Below, in pieces: positions 39,901 to 49,981 of a stretch of 64,000 bases of DNA (position 1 is the stretch's first letter; each line of letters begins with the position of its first letter). Origin of the DNA: Geomonas anaerohicana. GTDB lineage: Bacteria; Desulfobacterota; Desulfuromonadia; Geobacterales; Geobacteraceae. The notes under the pieces are model-generated. The model saw nothing but the letters and a program-made list of their open reading frames with translations. It had not been told where the DNA came from and did no database searches. Location of the stretch: positions 434,001 to 498,000 of the forward strand of contig NZ_JAEMHL010000003.1 in assembly GCF_016458305.1 (NCBI RefSeq), written 5' to 3'. The position numbers and the translations under genes are program-made.

Positions 39901-42173
39901 TTAGTTGGGGTGCTCCCGCCGAGCGCCTCCCTCACCTTGGCCGCCAGCGTCTGCATGGTGAAAGGCTTCTGCAGAAAACACATGTCCCCTTCAACCTTGC
40001 CTCTCTCCGCTATGACATCTGCGGTATAGCCGGACATGAACAGGCACTTCAAGCCGGGGCGGCTGCTGAGCAACCGCTCGGAGAGGTCGCGGCCGTTCAT
40101 GCCGGGCATGATGATGTCGGTGAGGAGCAGGTCGATCACCTTGCTGTCATCAGCCGCGATAGAGATAGCCTGCTCAGGTGAGCCCGCCGCATAGACGGTG
40201 TAGCCCAACCCGGAGAGGATCGTGGTGCCGATATCCATGATCGCCGCTTCGTCCTCCACCAACAGGATGGTCTCCGTACCCCCCACCGGCCTTGCCCCCT
40301 CCGGCTTCGTTTCCTGGGCGACGTCATGCACCGCCGGAAGATAGATCCGAAAGGTCGCTCCATGGCCCGGCTCGCTGTCGACCTCGATGTTGCCGCCATT
40401 TTGCTTCACGATGCCGAAGACGGTGGCGAGCCCCAGTCCCGTACCGCGTCCCAAGGCCTTGGTAGAAAAAAATGGCTCGAAGATGCGGTCTATGACCTCG
40501 CGCGTCATCCCGGCGCCGCTGTCCGCGACCACCAGCATCACGTAGTCGCCGGGCTCCAGGTCGACCATGCGTGCCTGGTCGTGGTGGCTCAAGGTGACGT
40601 TTTCGGTGTAGATGTTGATGGTGCCGACCCCGGCGATGGCGTCGCGGGCGTTGACGCAGAGATTGGCCATGATCTGGTCCAGTTGGGACGGATCGATGCG
40701 CACCTTGCTGACGTTGAAGCCCGGGGACCAGGACAGGTCGACGTCCTCGCCGATCAGACGGTGCAGCATCTTGAGCATCCGCGCGATGGTCTCGTTGAGG
40801 TCGAGCACCTTCGGTTCTGCGTGCTGCTGACGGGAAAATGCGAGCAGTTGCCTGGTGATGTCGGCGGAACGCTTGGCCGCGTCCAGTATCTCCTTGAGCC
40901 GGTCGTGCATCTCGCCGGAGGTGTCGGTGCGCAGCAGCGCCAGTTCGGCATGGCCGATGATGACCCCCAGCATGTTGTTGAAGTCGTGGGCCACACCGCC
41001 CGCCAACTGCCCCACGGCCTCCATCTTCTGGGATTGGGCCAGCTGCTGTGCCAGCCCCCGTTTCTCCGCCTCGATAGCTGCCTTCTCGGTGACGTCTCGA
41101 ATCACCAGTACCATACCCGCCAGCTGGCCCGAACTGTCGATGATCGGTGCTCCGTTGGCGGTCACGGTGCGGCGTGCGCCGCTCTTGGAGACCAGCAGGT
41201 GCTGGCCCGGCAATTCGAGCGTTCGCCTTGCCTGCAGGACGCAGTCAAGTTGCGCCATCGCCTCGTCGTGTTCCTCCTCCGTGCCGAGCTTCAGCACCTG
41301 GCCCAGTTCCGCCCCTTTGGCTTCGCCCTCGCTCCAGCCGGTAAGTTCTTCGGCTATCTGGTTCAGGAGCATGATCCTGCTGCCGGTATCGGTGGCGATG
41401 ACGCCGTCTCCGATGGATTGCAGGGTTACCGTGAGCCGTTCCTGCTCCGCGAGCAGGCGCTGTTCTGCGTCGCGCAACTGGGTCGAAGAATGGTTCAGCG
41501 CATCGGCCAGCAGGTCGATCTCGTACACCCCGCGCTGGACCGAGACCTGTGCCCCTTTGTGGTCCTGCAAATCCTGGGCGAAGCTGCTCAGTTCCCGTAC
41601 CGCTCTCAATGGGCGCTTGACCACGACGATCATGAGCAGCGTGCCGACCATAATCCAGAGCGCCCCTATCTGAAGGCTGCTGTTCCAGGTCGCGGCCTGG
41701 AGCTGGTTGGCGGTCTCGAGGCTCAGTGCCATGCGGACCCAGCCGAGGTGGGTGCCGGCAAAGATCGGTGCCCAACTCACCAACTGGTTCCCGTCGCGCC
41801 GGAGATCGGGTTTAGGGGCGCTCGGAACGGGTATCGACCTGGCGGCGTAGCTGAGCGTCGGGAGGGTGTTGCGCGATGAGCGCTTGATGTTGCACAGCAG
41901 ATGGCCATCCGGTTCGGTCACCTGGATGGAGAGAACGTCGGGCATGCTCGCCGCATTCATCATATGCGATTCCAGCCCCGCGTACTCCTGGGTCACGATG
42001 TAACTGGCGGCGTCGTCGGCGTGGTTGTACGAGAGCACGCGCAGGTTGTCGGAGAGGGCTTGGATATAAACGGACTGCTGTCTGCTGCCGGTCCACCAGC
42101 CGTAGACGGCAATCATCACGGCCAGGATCAGGGCCAGTAAAACGATGATCTTTACTTCCAGGCGCTTGAGCAT
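39897..42173 (-). CDS. Hybrid sensor histidine kinase
   Basis: 758 residues from ATG 42173 (a TTG one codon earlier is possible). N-terminal membrane helix (about 8-28), periplasmic region to about 165, second helix (about 170-188), HAMP-like linker, a PAS domain (about 245-375), HisKA with His396 ([11 protein letters not shown]), HATPase, and a C-terminal receiver with Asp686 (LLLTDIIMPG). Lies 12 bases after the PhnD-type binding protein, which probably acts as its periplasmic ligand sensor. Output partner not visible. Confidence 0.88.
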   Translation of the reverse strand: MLKRLEVKIIVLLALILAVMIAVYGWWTGSRQQSVYIQALSDNLRVLSYNHADDAASYIVTQEYAGLESHMMNAASMPDVLSIQVTEPDGHLLCNIKRSSRNTLPTLSYAARSIPVPSAPKPDLRRDGNQLVSWAPIFAGTHLGWVRMALSLETANQLQAATWNSSLQIGALWIMVGTLLMIVVVKRPLRAVRELSSFAQDLQDHKGAQVSVQRGVYEIDLLADALNHSSTQLRDAEQRLLAEQERLTVTLQSIGDGVIATDTGSRIMLLNQIAEELTGWSEGEAKGAELGQVLKLGTEEEHDEAMAQLDCVLQARRTLELPGQHLLVSKSGARRTVTANGAPIIDSSGQLAGMVLVIRDVTEKAAIEAEKRGLAQQLAQSQKMEAVGQLAGGVAHDFNNMLGVIIGHAELALLRTDTSGEMHDRLKEILDAAKRSADITRQLLAFSRQQHAEPKVLDLNETIARMLKMLHRLIGEDVDLSWSPGFNVSKVRIDPSQLDQIMANLCVNARDAIAGVGTINIYTENVTLSHHDQARMVDLEPGDYVMLVVADSGAGMTREVIDRIFEPFFSTKALGRGTGLGLATVFGIVKQNGGNIEVDSEPGHGATFRIYLPAVHDVAQETKPEGARPVGGTETILLVEDEAAIMDIGTTILSGLGYTVYAAGSPEQAISIAADDSKVIDLLLTDIIMPGMNGRDLSERLLSSRPGLKCLFMSGYTADVIAERGKVEGDMCFLQKPFTMQTLAAKVREALGGSTPTN

Positions 42174-42185
42174 CAAAGAATCCGG

Positions 42186-43031
42186 TTATTTAGGTTGCTG
42201 CCTGTCGAGCCGGTCGAAGTTCACGTCGGCAAAGAAAGAATAGTCCCGCTTGTAGTCCGCCTTCACCGGCTTGGCCAGCTTAGCGGTCTCCAGCATCTTG
42301 CGCCCCTGTTCCGACTTGTCCAGGTTCAACAACGCGGTGGTGACGGCGTCGCGAACCTGTTTGGGAATACGGGGATGCGCTGAGAAAGGGTGGGGGGCGA
42401 TCTTATCGGTCTGCATGAGGACCCGGAATTCCCTCTGCATCTCCGGGGCGTCTTCCATCATGCTGCTGTCCAGCGTGGCGCCGGCATCGGCCTTTCCGAC
42501 CAGGACGCTCTTCGCCACATTGATGGTGGAACCACCGTAGGAAACATTGAAATCGATGTTCTGTCCGCTGAGGAGGGCATGGCGGGTGATAACGCTGCAA
42601 ACGTTCTTCGGCCCGACGATGGCGATGGTCTTGCCTTCCAGGTCCTTCACCTTGGTGAAAGGTGAGTCCTTGCGCACGAATACCTGGCCCCGCAGCATGT
42701 TGGACCCGCGCACCAGCGGGATGTACTTCTGTTTCTGGTAGGCAAGATAGAACATGTTCGGGGCGGCGTACATGAAGTCGGCGTTGCCCGCCTTGGTCTC
42801 TTCGAGGAAGGTCGTTATCTTGTCGTAGAGTTTCAACTGCACCTTGACGCCCAGTTCACGGGAAAGGTACTCCGCGATGGGTGTCCAGTTTTTGTGCAGG
42901 GTCACGGCGGGGAGGTTGGGGACGATGGCAAGGGTGTAACTCTTTTCCGCTGCGGCAAGCGTACAGGGGAGGGCGGTGAGGAAGATGAAGACCAAAGCAA
43001 GACTGAAAAATGCAGACCTCGAACGTGACAT
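42186..43031 (-). CDS. PhnD-type periplasmic binding protein
   Basis: 281 residues from ATG 43031; the ATG two codons upstream touches the GGAGG box and is less likely. Signal peptide about 1-26 (AAA/EKS), then the type II binding fold of phosphate/phosphite/phosphonate binding proteins (YTLAIVPNLPAVTLHKNWTPIAEYLSREL, IAIVGPKNVCS, KADAGATLDSSM). There is no ABC permease or ATPase beside it; instead a hybrid kinase follows, so sensing rather than transport is likely. Ligand unknown. Confidence 0.8.
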   Translation of the reverse strand: MSRSRSAFFSLALVFIFLTALPCTLAAAEKSYTLAIVPNLPAVTLHKNWTPIAEYLSRELGVKVQLKLYDKITTFLEETKAGNADFMYAAPNMFYLAYQKQKYIPLVRGSNMLRGQVFVRKDSPFTKVKDLEGKTIAIVGPKNVCSVITRHALLSGQNIDFNVSYGGSTINVAKSVLVGKADAGATLDSSMMEDAPEMQREFRVLMQTDKIAPHPFSAHPRIPKQVRDAVTTALLNLDKSEQGRKMLETAKLAKPVKADYKRDYSFFADVNFDRLDRQQPK

Positions 43032-43037
43032 AGACAT

Positions 43038-43506
43038 CCTCCGGAAGGCATTGGCGTTGTAGCAGCAGCTTTCTTCTCTTTACAGCATTCTGCAGATATA
43101 GACTCAGAATCGACTTATAAGTAATACCATAGAAAATTAAAAAGTCAGCTGTGGTTGCTGATTACCTGTGGTCTCAGTAATAACTACTATTGTCGACGCG
43201 GCAGACTGGATAGGTTGTGTTACGGGCATCGCTATGCCTATTGCTGTTGTTTTTCATGCGGGGGTGCGGTGACGTTCAGAAAGGGATGAGAGAGAGGGAG
43301 GTAAAAAAGGGAAATTAGTTAAAGGTGGAGTCTTACCCGTAAATGTCCCATAAGATATATTGCTGCAAGTTCAATTACTTATAAAGATACAACAGCCCCG
43401 ACCCGTAACGTGCCACCCTGTAAGGTCGGACCTTGTACGACTTTGTCTTACCTTTTGTTAGAAGCACCTATGATTTCACAAAAGCGAAATCGGCGAAACT
43501 GCTTTT
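43038..43506. other. AT-richer intergenic region, left edge of island
   Basis: No gene seen. Base composition is clearly more AT-rich than the flanks. Contains one copy of the direct repeat found again at 44834. Confidence 0.5.
43347..43374. repeat. Direct repeat CCCATAAGATATATT, copy 1
   Basis: CCCATAAGATATATT-n4-CAAGTT-n-AA. Copy 2 is at 44834-44861 in the same orientation, about 1.49 kb away. The two bracket the three genes of the island. Confidence 0.7.
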
Positions 43507-44037
43507 CTACGTCAGGGGCCTTGATGCCTTTCTGAAGCGCCCTGAAGCTCTCAGCACCCCCTGCACCGTCTCGTAGCTGGCCCAAGGGCAATTCTCGGCT
43601 TTAAGGGCGGAATTCGTGCGACTGACGGCCTCTTTTACATCGAAACCCTGACCGACCAGAAAGTCAAACGTGGAACAGACTCTCTCTCTAAAGCTAGCCA
43701 GCCTCGCCTCAGCCTTGGCGATCTCCGAGGGATCCAAAGCTTTCCTCGATGCTGCCGCGCTCCTGGCCTTGATGTCCATGTGCCTGAAGAAACCGTGCAT
43801 CGACTCCAGGAACTGAATGAAAAAGCGAGTCATGCCCTCAGGAAGTGCTATCGAGAGAAACACATACCCGTCTCGAGCTTTGGAGACGTGGAAGTCAAAA
43901 GCGAAGTCCCGGTGCAGCGGATTAAATGTCGTGTTCAACTGAGAAAGCGCACGATCAATGTCGGCAATGACTGATTGAGGCGCAAGGGAAGGGGAGGCCC
44001 CTTTGGTTTTAATCAATGGCGCAGTGTTAGAGTTCAT
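43507..44037 (-). CDS. Hypothetical protein of accessory island
   Basis: 176 residues, soluble, no signal peptide or membrane helix. N-terminal half mixed alpha/beta (FNPLHRDFAFDFHVSKARDGYVFLSIALPEGMTRFFIQF); C-terminal half helical (FRERVCSTFDFLVGQGFDVKEAVSRTNSALKAENCPWASYETVQGVLRASGRFRK over residues 115-170), which reads like an HTH or small nucleic-acid-binding domain. Not recognised. It overlaps the upstream ribbon-helix-helix gene by 11 bases, so the two products probably act together, for example in regulation, partition or mobilisation. Confidence 0.55.
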   Translation of the reverse strand: MNSNTAPLIKTKGASPSLAPQSVIADIDRALSQLNTTFNPLHRDFAFDFHVSKARDGYVFLSIALPEGMTRFFIQFLESMHGFFRHMDIKARSAAASRKALDPSEIAKAEARLASFRERVCSTFDFLVGQGFDVKEAVSRTNSALKAENCPWASYETVQGVLRASGRFRKASRPLT

Positions 44038-44212
44038 CCTTCAACTCCGGTTGTAATGAAGGAGAGAACCTCTGTTGGCTTTCAAGAAAGCGGCTGACAA
44101 GATGTCGCAAAAGAATTGATACAGTGATTCCCTCCTTACGCGCATAATCATGCAGCGCCTCAAAACGTCTGTCATCGATTTTTATACTGATTTTCCTGCC
44201 GTAGATGACCAC
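44027..44212 (-). CDS. Ribbon-helix-helix DNA-binding protein
   Basis: 61 residues from a GTG at 44212 with GGAGG five bases upstream; an in-frame TTG four codons earlier overlaps that box. The pattern is classic CopG/MetJ/Arc: a beta strand KISIKID, helix A (DRRFEALHDYARKEG), then ITVSILLRHLVSRFLESQ as helix B. Such proteins repress their own operon, or serve partition or relaxosome functions. The large inverted repeat directly upstream (44226-44335) is a natural binding site. Confidence 0.75.
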   Translation of the reverse strand: MVIYGRKISIKIDDRRFEALHDYARKEGITVSILLRHLVSRFLESQQRFSPSLQPELKDEL

Positions 44213-44225
44213 ATAGTCCTCCAAA

Positions 44226-44335
44226 GGGCCTGCCTGACCACAGGCATAGGGGCCAAAACCGCCCCAAAGCGGGCCGCCATGCGCGCCACCCTGGCGCGCG
44301 GCCCTGGGGCCATGGCCATGCCTATGGACAGGCCC
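44226..44335. repeat. 110-bp imperfect inverted repeat
   Basis: Outer arms GGGCCTG (44226-44232) and CAGGCCC (44329-44335); further pairing of AGGCATAGGGGCC with GGCCATGCCT-type sequence; inner hairpin GGGCCGCCATGCGCGCCA (44271-44288) with TGGCGCGCGGCCC (44292-44304). Very GC-rich in an AT-richer island, starting 14 bases before the RHH gene. Candidate operator, partition site, origin of transfer or recombination site. Confidence 0.7.
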
Positions 44336-44556
44336 AGATACGAGGGCGGAATTTGTGTAAGGTGTTTCTAATAATGACCCTGATTTCCGACGTAACCCAT
44401 TGATTTGCCGTTCTGCCCCCCTACGCTTGCCGCACTTTAGTTATATGTATCAAGAAATAGGCGCTGCCGGCGCCTCTCTCTCTCCGTCTCCGCCTCCGAG
44501 CCGATCGCCACCGGCATCACCTAAAACGACCAGGGGGGACAGCGGACAGAAGGGCA
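44336..44556. other. Non-coding stretch of island
   Basis: No convincing gene. Weak C-rich tracts (CTCTCTCTCCGTCTCCGCC) and no ribosome site linked to an open frame. Confidence 0.4.
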
Positions 44557-44811
44557 TCAGTGCCTCACCCCAATTTGCGAATCCAAGGCAATATCGCCCT
44601 GGTCAATCACATCGGGTAAGAATGATTCATCGAAAGACTGAGCGATAGGCAGACGCTTTCTCAGAAGATCGAGCAGCTCCTGGTCAACCAAGTAAAGACG
44701 GTTTCCTTCAACCGGGCCCTCACATTCAAAGCCTTCATCGTCAGTGAAGACTTGATTGACAAACTTGACCTCAGCAACAAGCAGGGGGGGATTCAAATGA
44801 TTTTTGCCCAT
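44557..44811 (-). CDS. Hypothetical small acidic protein
   Basis: 84 residues from ATG 44811, which follows CGGAGGTG; a longer reading upstream runs through the promoter and is rejected. Acidic, with a beta-rich first half (LLVAEVKFVNQVFTDDEGFECEG, GNRLYLVDQELLDLL). Not recognised. A good promoter precedes it (TTGACA-17-GATAAA). Confidence 0.5.
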   Translation of the reverse strand: MGKNHLNPPLLVAEVKFVNQVFTDDEGFECEGPVEGNRLYLVDQELLDLLRKRLPIAQSFDESFLPDVIDQGDIALDSQIGVRH

Positions 44812-44826
44812 AACACACCTCCGAGG

Positions 44827-44855
44827 TTTATCGCCCATAAGATATATTATGTCAA
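44827..44855 (-). promoter_or_regulatory. Promoter of 84-residue gene
   Basis: Minus strand: TTGACA (44855-44850), 17-base spacer, GATAAA (44832-44827). The direct-repeat core CCCATAAGATATATT fills the spacer, so the repeat may be an operator. Confidence 0.6.
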
Positions 44856-44861
44856 GTTGAA
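44834..44861. repeat. Direct repeat CCCATAAGATATATT, copy 2
   Basis: Same 15-base core as at 43347, followed by n4, CAAGTT, n and AA. Confidence 0.7.
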
Positions 44862-45038
44862 GGTCTCTATTTGCGGGTGGACGCTTTGGACGGGCTCCCC
44901 CCGACCCCGAAGGCTGTCGCCGAACGAAATGAGATCGGCTGCAAAAGCGAACCGCGCAGTGGCAGGCTTCGCTCATGTCGTGGGTCCCGTAGGCTCTATC
45001 ATGCTTCGGCCGACTGCACCGCGTGGGCAGGTTTTGAC

Positions 45039-45058
45039 GGGCGAATGATTATTCGCCC
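45039..45058. repeat. Palindromic GGGCGAAT element, copy 2
   Basis: GGGCGAATGATTATTCGCCC, followed by TTACAGG; same family as 5911, 57397 and 57466. Confidence 0.7.
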
Positions 45059-45309
45059 TTACAGGACGTTCGATCCCCGCACTTGACGGATGCCCCATGC
45101 TACCAGGCCATTCCCGGGCCGGGTTCCGCTGGTCGCCTTTTCGATCCTGGATTTGCTTACTGGTCGGCGCCTGCCCGTCCGCCCCGTTGCTCGACACCTT
45201 TCGCTTGCCACCCTTGTTCGCTCGACACTCGGCGACTCAAATCGAGGTTGCATCGCCGGAGGGACCTCGCCGCGCGCCGTAAAAGCGCTTCTGGCGCCTG
45301 ATGGCAAAA

Positions 45310-45339
45310 ATCCGGTGCAGGGTTACCCCTGCGCCGGAT
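45310..45339 (-). terminator. Terminator of creatininase-like gene
   Basis: On the minus strand ATCCGGCGCAGGG pairs with CCCTGCACCGGAT and is followed by TTTTTGCC. Confidence 0.8.
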
Positions 45340-45387
45340 CGAAAAGTCCCTTTAAACGGCAAATTTGGAAGCCGCTTTTTTGGGCAA

Positions 45388-46107
45388 TTACCAGCGGCGG
45401 CTCTCGAGGGCCTTGACCAACTCGACCACCTTGTCTGCGACCAGTGATTCCAGTATCTTACCTTTTTCCGCGCTCGCCTTGCCGGGGTCACCCCAGACGC
45501 CGCCGGGCCAGAAGCTACGTTTGTCACGTACCAGGATGCCGACGGGAAAAATCGGATACTCGGCCGGCGCCAGGCCTTTGACCAGGTGCGGGTGTGAATG
45601 CATGATGCGCGAGGTCTCGATCTCGCCGGCATGGGCGTCGCCGCGCGTCTCGATGAGATGGGCGCCGCTTTCCTTGGCCAGTTCATACTCGGTGACCACG
45701 GCCATATTTATTTCCGGCAATTCCTGGATCAGTTCCTCGCCGGCATCCTGGAGTGCCATGCGGTGCGATCCGCCAGCGTGCCCGGTCAGCACGACGAAGT
45801 TGATCAACCCCTGGGCGTGCAGCGAGCGCACGATGTCTTTGAGTAAAGCCTTAAGGGTTGCCGTGCTGATGGACACGGTGCCCGGATGGCGCGCCGTCGA
45901 GCGGCAGCAGCCATAATGTATCGGCGGCGCCACGAACAGCGGAATCCGCTCCGCCGCGCGCTTGCCGACCTCGTATGCTTCGATGGTGTCCGTTGACAGC
46001 GGCAGATGGCTGCCATGCTCCTCTACGGAACCAAACGGAATATAAATGGTTTTACAGACCTCCAACCCTTGGGCGAACTCGTCCATGGTGATGTTCTCGA
46101 TCAGCAT
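45388..46107 (-). CDS. Creatininase-family amidohydrolase
   Basis: 239 residues, typical length. Family metal-site motifs are visible: FGSVEEHGSHLPLSTDTIEA (Glu, His, Asp near residues 28-41), THYGCC-like IHYGCCRSTARHPGTVS, LTGHAGGS and the Glu in RGDAHAGEIETS. The family includes creatininase, MftE-like peptide hydrolases and riboflavin-pathway ArfB; no mycofactocin genes are nearby, so the reaction is open. Stand-alone gene with its own terminator. Confidence 0.82.
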   Translation of the reverse strand: MLIENITMDEFAQGLEVCKTIYIPFGSVEEHGSHLPLSTDTIEAYEVGKRAAERIPLFVAPPIHYGCCRSTARHPGTVSISTATLKALLKDIVRSLHAQGLINFVVLTGHAGGSHRMALQDAGEELIQELPEINMAVVTEYELAKESGAHLIETRGDAHAGEIETSRIMHSHPHLVKGLAPAEYPIFPVGILVRDKRSFWPGGVWGDPGKASAEKGKILESLVADKVVELVKALESRRW

Positions 46108-46192
46108 AACCTTTCCCCTTGTAATCCATTGAATTTAAATGCATTTTTCGTAAGACGTCCCCCTCCCCTGTCCGTGAGCGGGGGAAGGGCGG

Positions 46193-49100
46193 TCAGGAAT
46201 CGAGCATCTCCCGGACCTTCTTGGCCAGTTCGATCGGCCTTGCCGGCTTCTTGATGATGTCGACCCCCTCTTCCATGAAGATGCCCTTGTCCTGTATTAC
46301 GTCGGCGGTATAGCCGCTCAGGAAAAGGACTTTCAACTGCGGTGAGTGGCGGCGCAACTCCTCGCAGAGCTGCTTCCCGTTCATCTTGGGCATGATCACG
46401 TCGAGCAGTGCCAGGCTGATCTCCTGGTGCCTGGACTGGAACAGCTGCAGCGCCTCATCGCCACTGCCCGCCAGGATCACCTGGTAGCCATACCTCTTCA
46501 GGACCGACTCGACCAGATGCCCCACGGCGGCATCGTCCTCGACTACCAGGATGGTCTCGTTGCCCCCTTCCGGAATGAAGGAGGCGGGCTTTTCTCTGGG
46601 CTGTACCTTTTCCGTGATCAGCGGCAGATAGATGCTGAAGGTGGTGCCGAAGCCGACCTGGGAAAAGACTGTAATGTAACCGCCGTGCTGCTTGATGATG
46701 CCGTACACGATGGACATGCCCAGGCCGGTGCCGCGCCCGGGGAGCTTGGTGGTGAAGAAGGGCTCGAAGATCTTCTGCTGGGTTTCGGTATCCATCCCGG
46801 TCCCGGTGTCGGTCACGGTAATGAGGGCGTAGCGCCCTGGCATGCCGTACCCATACTGGCGGTGGAACTCTTTGTCCACGGTGGTCAGTTCGGTGCGGAT
46901 GGTGAGCTCGCCGCCGGTGGGCATGGCATCCCGGGCGTTGGTGGCGAGGTTCATCAGTACCTGTTCCAACTGCCCGCTGTCCGCCATAACCAATAGCTTC
47001 TCGTCGGTGAACGATGTCTTCAGGGTGACGTCTTCGCCGATGATCCGGACCAGGAACTTCGCGTGCCTGCGGGTGAGCTCGTTCAGTTCCACCTGCTGCA
47101 TCACCATTACCTGCTTGCGGCTGAAGGCCAACAGGCTCTTGGTGAGGTGGGTGGCACGGTCCGCTGCATCGAGGATCTGTTCCATGTGCTCCAGCATCGG
47201 GTCGTCTTTGGGCAGGGAGTGCTGCAGCAGTTGCCCGAAGCCGAGGATGACGGTAAGTATGTTGTTGAAATCATGGGCGACCCCGCCGGCGAGCTGGCCG
47301 ATGGCCTCCATTTTCTGCGCCTGCCTCAGCTGCTCCTCGAGTTTCTTGCGCTCGTTTATGCTCTCCATGAAGGCCATGAAATGACTGATCGCGCCTGAGC
47401 TGTTGAGGATCGGCGAGATGGTGGAGTGCTGCCAGAAGGTGGAGCCGTTCTTGTGCCGGTTGTACAACTCGCCGGTCCAGACGCGACCCGCTGTGATGGT
47501 GTCCCACATCCCCTGGTACAGCTCGGGCGAGGTCTTGCCGCCCTTCAGGATGCGCGGGTTCTGTCCCACGATCTCTTCGGAGGTGTAGCCGGTGACCTCG
47601 GTAAAGCGGGGATTGACGAACTCGATGTCGCCCCTGATGTCCGTGATCATTATGGCAACCGGGCTCTGCATGACGGCCTGGGACAGCTTCAGCAACTGTT
47701 CGTCGGCCAGCCTGCGCTCGGTCACGTCCTTGTAGATGACCACGGCGCCGACCAACTCTCCACCCTCCCGCAGCGGGCGGCAGTTGTACTCGGCGTAGAA
47801 GCTGCTGCCGTCCTTACGCCAGAACAGCTCGTCGCTCCCCTGGTAGGGGCGCCCCTCGAAGCAGGCGGCGGACATCGGGCACTCCTGCTCCGGGAACGGG
47901 GACCCATCTTCGCGGGTGTGGTGCATCAGCGAGTGTTGATGCTGCCCGAGCAGTTCTTCCTGGTTCCAGCCCACCATGTGCGCAGCGGCCGGGTTGACGA
48001 AGGTGATGCGTCCCTGCATGTCGACGCCGTTGATCCCCTCGCCGGCGGCGTCGAGAATCAGCTGCATCTGGCGGCGGGTTTTCTCGTGTGCATCTTCGGC
48101 CTGCTTGCGCTCGGTGATATCCTCGAGGCTCTGGATCGCTCCGACCACCCTCCCCTGTCGATCCCTGATCGGCGCTGCGTTGACCGTAATGTAATGCCCG
48201 TTGCCGTCAGGGTCCTGGTACCATCCTTCCGCCTGTATGCCTTCCTCGATGAGTGCGGACCTTCGATAGTTACTGTAAAGCTTTGTTCCCTCGTCATGAT
48301 TTTCGTAAAGCACGATGTCGGCGAGAACCGGTCGCTCGCTGCCGTAGAAAATTTTGCCCAGATTGCCGGTCCCCAGCACTTCGTCCGCCTTGATTCCCGT
48401 CAGGGCCTCCAGGGCATGGTTCCACATGATGACGCGGTGTTCGTTGTCCAAAACGAACGTCGGTTGGGTCATGTTCAACACCAGGCTCTCGGCAAACTCC
48501 TTCTGCGACTGGAGATCTGCCTCGGCCTGTTTGCGCTCGGTGATGTCGTGCATGACTCCGACGATGCCGCCACTGGCGCCGCTCACCGCCGTGAAGCTGG
48601 TTTTGCAGAAGATGACGTCGCGGGCCGTATGATCGGCATGTATTGCTTTGCCTTCGTACACCTGAATGCCGCCCCGGGTGATCAAATCCTGGTCGGCGTG
48701 GTGGTGCACTTCGGCGACCGGTTCGGGGGTGAGATCGAACACGGTCTTGCCGATGACCTGATCCCTGCTAAGGCCGGTAAAGTTGAGGAAGGCCTGGTTG
48801 CAGCCAAGGTACCTGCCGTCCGCGCCCTTGTAGAACACCGGGATAGGTGTGACCTCGATAAGTTTTTGCGAGAACTCCAGCTGTCGTTTCAGCACGTGTT
48901 TCTGCTCTTGTAGCTCCAGCACCAACTGGTTAAAGGCATCGCCCAATACTCCGATCTCATCGCCGGCCGGGATGTGTATCGGGGCTACGTCGCTTTCCTT
49001 GTTCTGGGTCAGCACCCTGATCTGTTCGGTGAAGGTGGTCAGGGGCGCGGTCAGGAACTTCATGCACAGCGAGACCACCAGCATGGATATGAGAAACACC

Positions 49101-49981
49101 ACGAACAACGCGATCAGGATGTAGCTCCGGGCACGGTGGATCGGCGCATAGGCCTCCTGCTGCGGGAAGTTGCTGGCGAGGATCCAGTTGGTGGATTTGA
49201 GCCGCTTGAAGGAGCTGATGACCGCCATGCCACGGGAATTCGTGGTCTCGCCGGTCCCCTCGTACCCCCCGATGGCCTCGTCGTAGAGGCGGTTCTTGCC
49301 GACCGGGACGTCCTGCTTGAAGACCCGGCGGCTGTCGGGGTGGGCTATCATCACCCGGTCCGTGTTGTACAGGTAGAGGTAGCCCTTGTCCCCGAGGGTG
49401 ATCCTGCCTACCCGGGTCACGAAATTGTCCCTGGTGAGGTCGATGCTGCCGGCCAGGACGCCGGCCACCTCTCCCCTGGCGTCGAGTATCGGCGCGGTGA
49501 GCATGATGATGGGGTGCCGGTGGTTTTGCGCCGAGAGGAACGGGGCGGAAATCTGTGGTTGTCGGGAGGCGAGGGTCTTTTTCAGGTAGTCGCGGTGCAG
49601 GAAGTTCTTGCCGACGATGCCGCTGTCAAGCGGGCTGCCCGAGATGAGTGTCCCATGGGCGGAAAACAGGAACAGGCCGTTGTCGAACATGGTCAGGTTG
49701 CCCGGACGCTGGTCGAAAAAGCTCTGCATGGTGCGCGCGTCGTGCAGAGCCGAGGTCTTGAGGGTGCGGGCGGTGGCCACCAGTTCCGTCTGTGACAGGA
49801 GGAGCTTGTCGTCGATCTGGTCGGCCAGAGCGGTGACCATGTCGAACTGCTGCGTGTACAGCAGCCCCTTGATCTGGTCGGTGACGTAAAGGTGGGTGGT
49901 AAGCGCAAGTATGGACAGCAACCCCGCGATCAACAGGGAGATGGTTACCGTCATCTTCGTTTTCAGGCTAAAGGGGCGCAA
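46193..49981 (-). CDS. Large multi-PAS hybrid sensor histidine kinase
   Basis: 1262 residues from a TTG at 49981 with GGAGG four bases upstream. Membrane helix about 10-30, periplasmic double-Cache sensor (about 35-280), second helix (about 290-310), HAMP (about 312-365), four PAS domains between about 370 and 880, HisKA with His903 ([11 protein letters not shown]), HATPase, and a receiver with Asp1194 ([10 protein letters not shown]). dCache domains usually bind small organic ligands. The partner regulator is not in the window. Confidence 0.9.
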   Translation of the reverse strand: MRPFSLKTKMTVTISLLIAGLLSILALTTHLYVTDQIKGLLYTQQFDMVTALADQIDDKLLLSQTELVATARTLKTSALHDARTMQSFFDQRPGNLTMFDNGLFLFSAHGTLISGSPLDSGIVGKNFLHRDYLKKTLASRQPQISAPFLSAQNHRHPIIMLTAPILDARGEVAGVLAGSIDLTRDNFVTRVGRITLGDKGYLYLYNTDRVMIAHPDSRRVFKQDVPVGKNRLYDEAIGGYEGTGETTNSRGMAVISSFKRLKSTNWILASNFPQQEAYAPIHRARSYILIALFVVFLISMLVVSLCMKFLTAPLTTFTEQIRVLTQNKESDVAPIHIPAGDEIGVLGDAFNQLVLELQEQKHVLKRQLEFSQKLIEVTPIPVFYKGADGRYLGCNQAFLNFTGLSRDQVIGKTVFDLTPEPVAEVHHHADQDLITRGGIQVYEGKAIHADHTARDVIFCKTSFTAVSGASGGIVGVMHDITERKQAEADLQSQKEFAESLVLNMTQPTFVLDNEHRVIMWNHALEALTGIKADEVLGTGNLGKIFYGSERPVLADIVLYENHDEGTKLYSNYRRSALIEEGIQAEGWYQDPDGNGHYITVNAAPIRDRQGRVVGAIQSLEDITERKQAEDAHEKTRRQMQLILDAAGEGINGVDMQGRITFVNPAAAHMVGWNQEELLGQHQHSLMHHTREDGSPFPEQECPMSAACFEGRPYQGSDELFWRKDGSSFYAEYNCRPLREGGELVGAVVIYKDVTERRLADEQLLKLSQAVMQSPVAIMITDIRGDIEFVNPRFTEVTGYTSEEIVGQNPRILKGGKTSPELYQGMWDTITAGRVWTGELYNRHKNGSTFWQHSTISPILNSSGAISHFMAFMESINERKKLEEQLRQAQKMEAIGQLAGGVAHDFNNILTVILGFGQLLQHSLPKDDPMLEHMEQILDAADRATHLTKSLLAFSRKQVMVMQQVELNELTRRHAKFLVRIIGEDVTLKTSFTDEKLLVMADSGQLEQVLMNLATNARDAMPTGGELTIRTELTTVDKEFHRQYGYGMPGRYALITVTDTGTGMDTETQQKIFEPFFTTKLPGRGTGLGMSIVYGIIKQHGGYITVFSQVGFGTTFSIYLPLITEKVQPREKPASFIPEGGNETILVVEDDAAVGHLVESVLKRYGYQVILAGSGDEALQLFQSRHQEISLALLDVIMPKMNGKQLCEELRRHSPQLKVLFLSGYTADVIQDKGIFMEEGVDIIKKPARPIELAKKVREMLDS

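Larger units (their letters stand above)
44862..45387. other. Non-coding region after island
   Basis: About 525 bases with no supportable gene. The open frames here lack ribosome sites and have unnatural Arg/Pro/Ser-rich translations. It contains the palindromic GGGCGAAT element (45039) and a minus-strand terminator (45310). May be decayed sequence. Confidence 0.5.

Noticed and set aside
44862-45300. Several open frames of 60-108 codons after the island
   Set aside because: No ribosome sites and unnatural Arg/Pro/Ser-rich translations; treated as non-coding.
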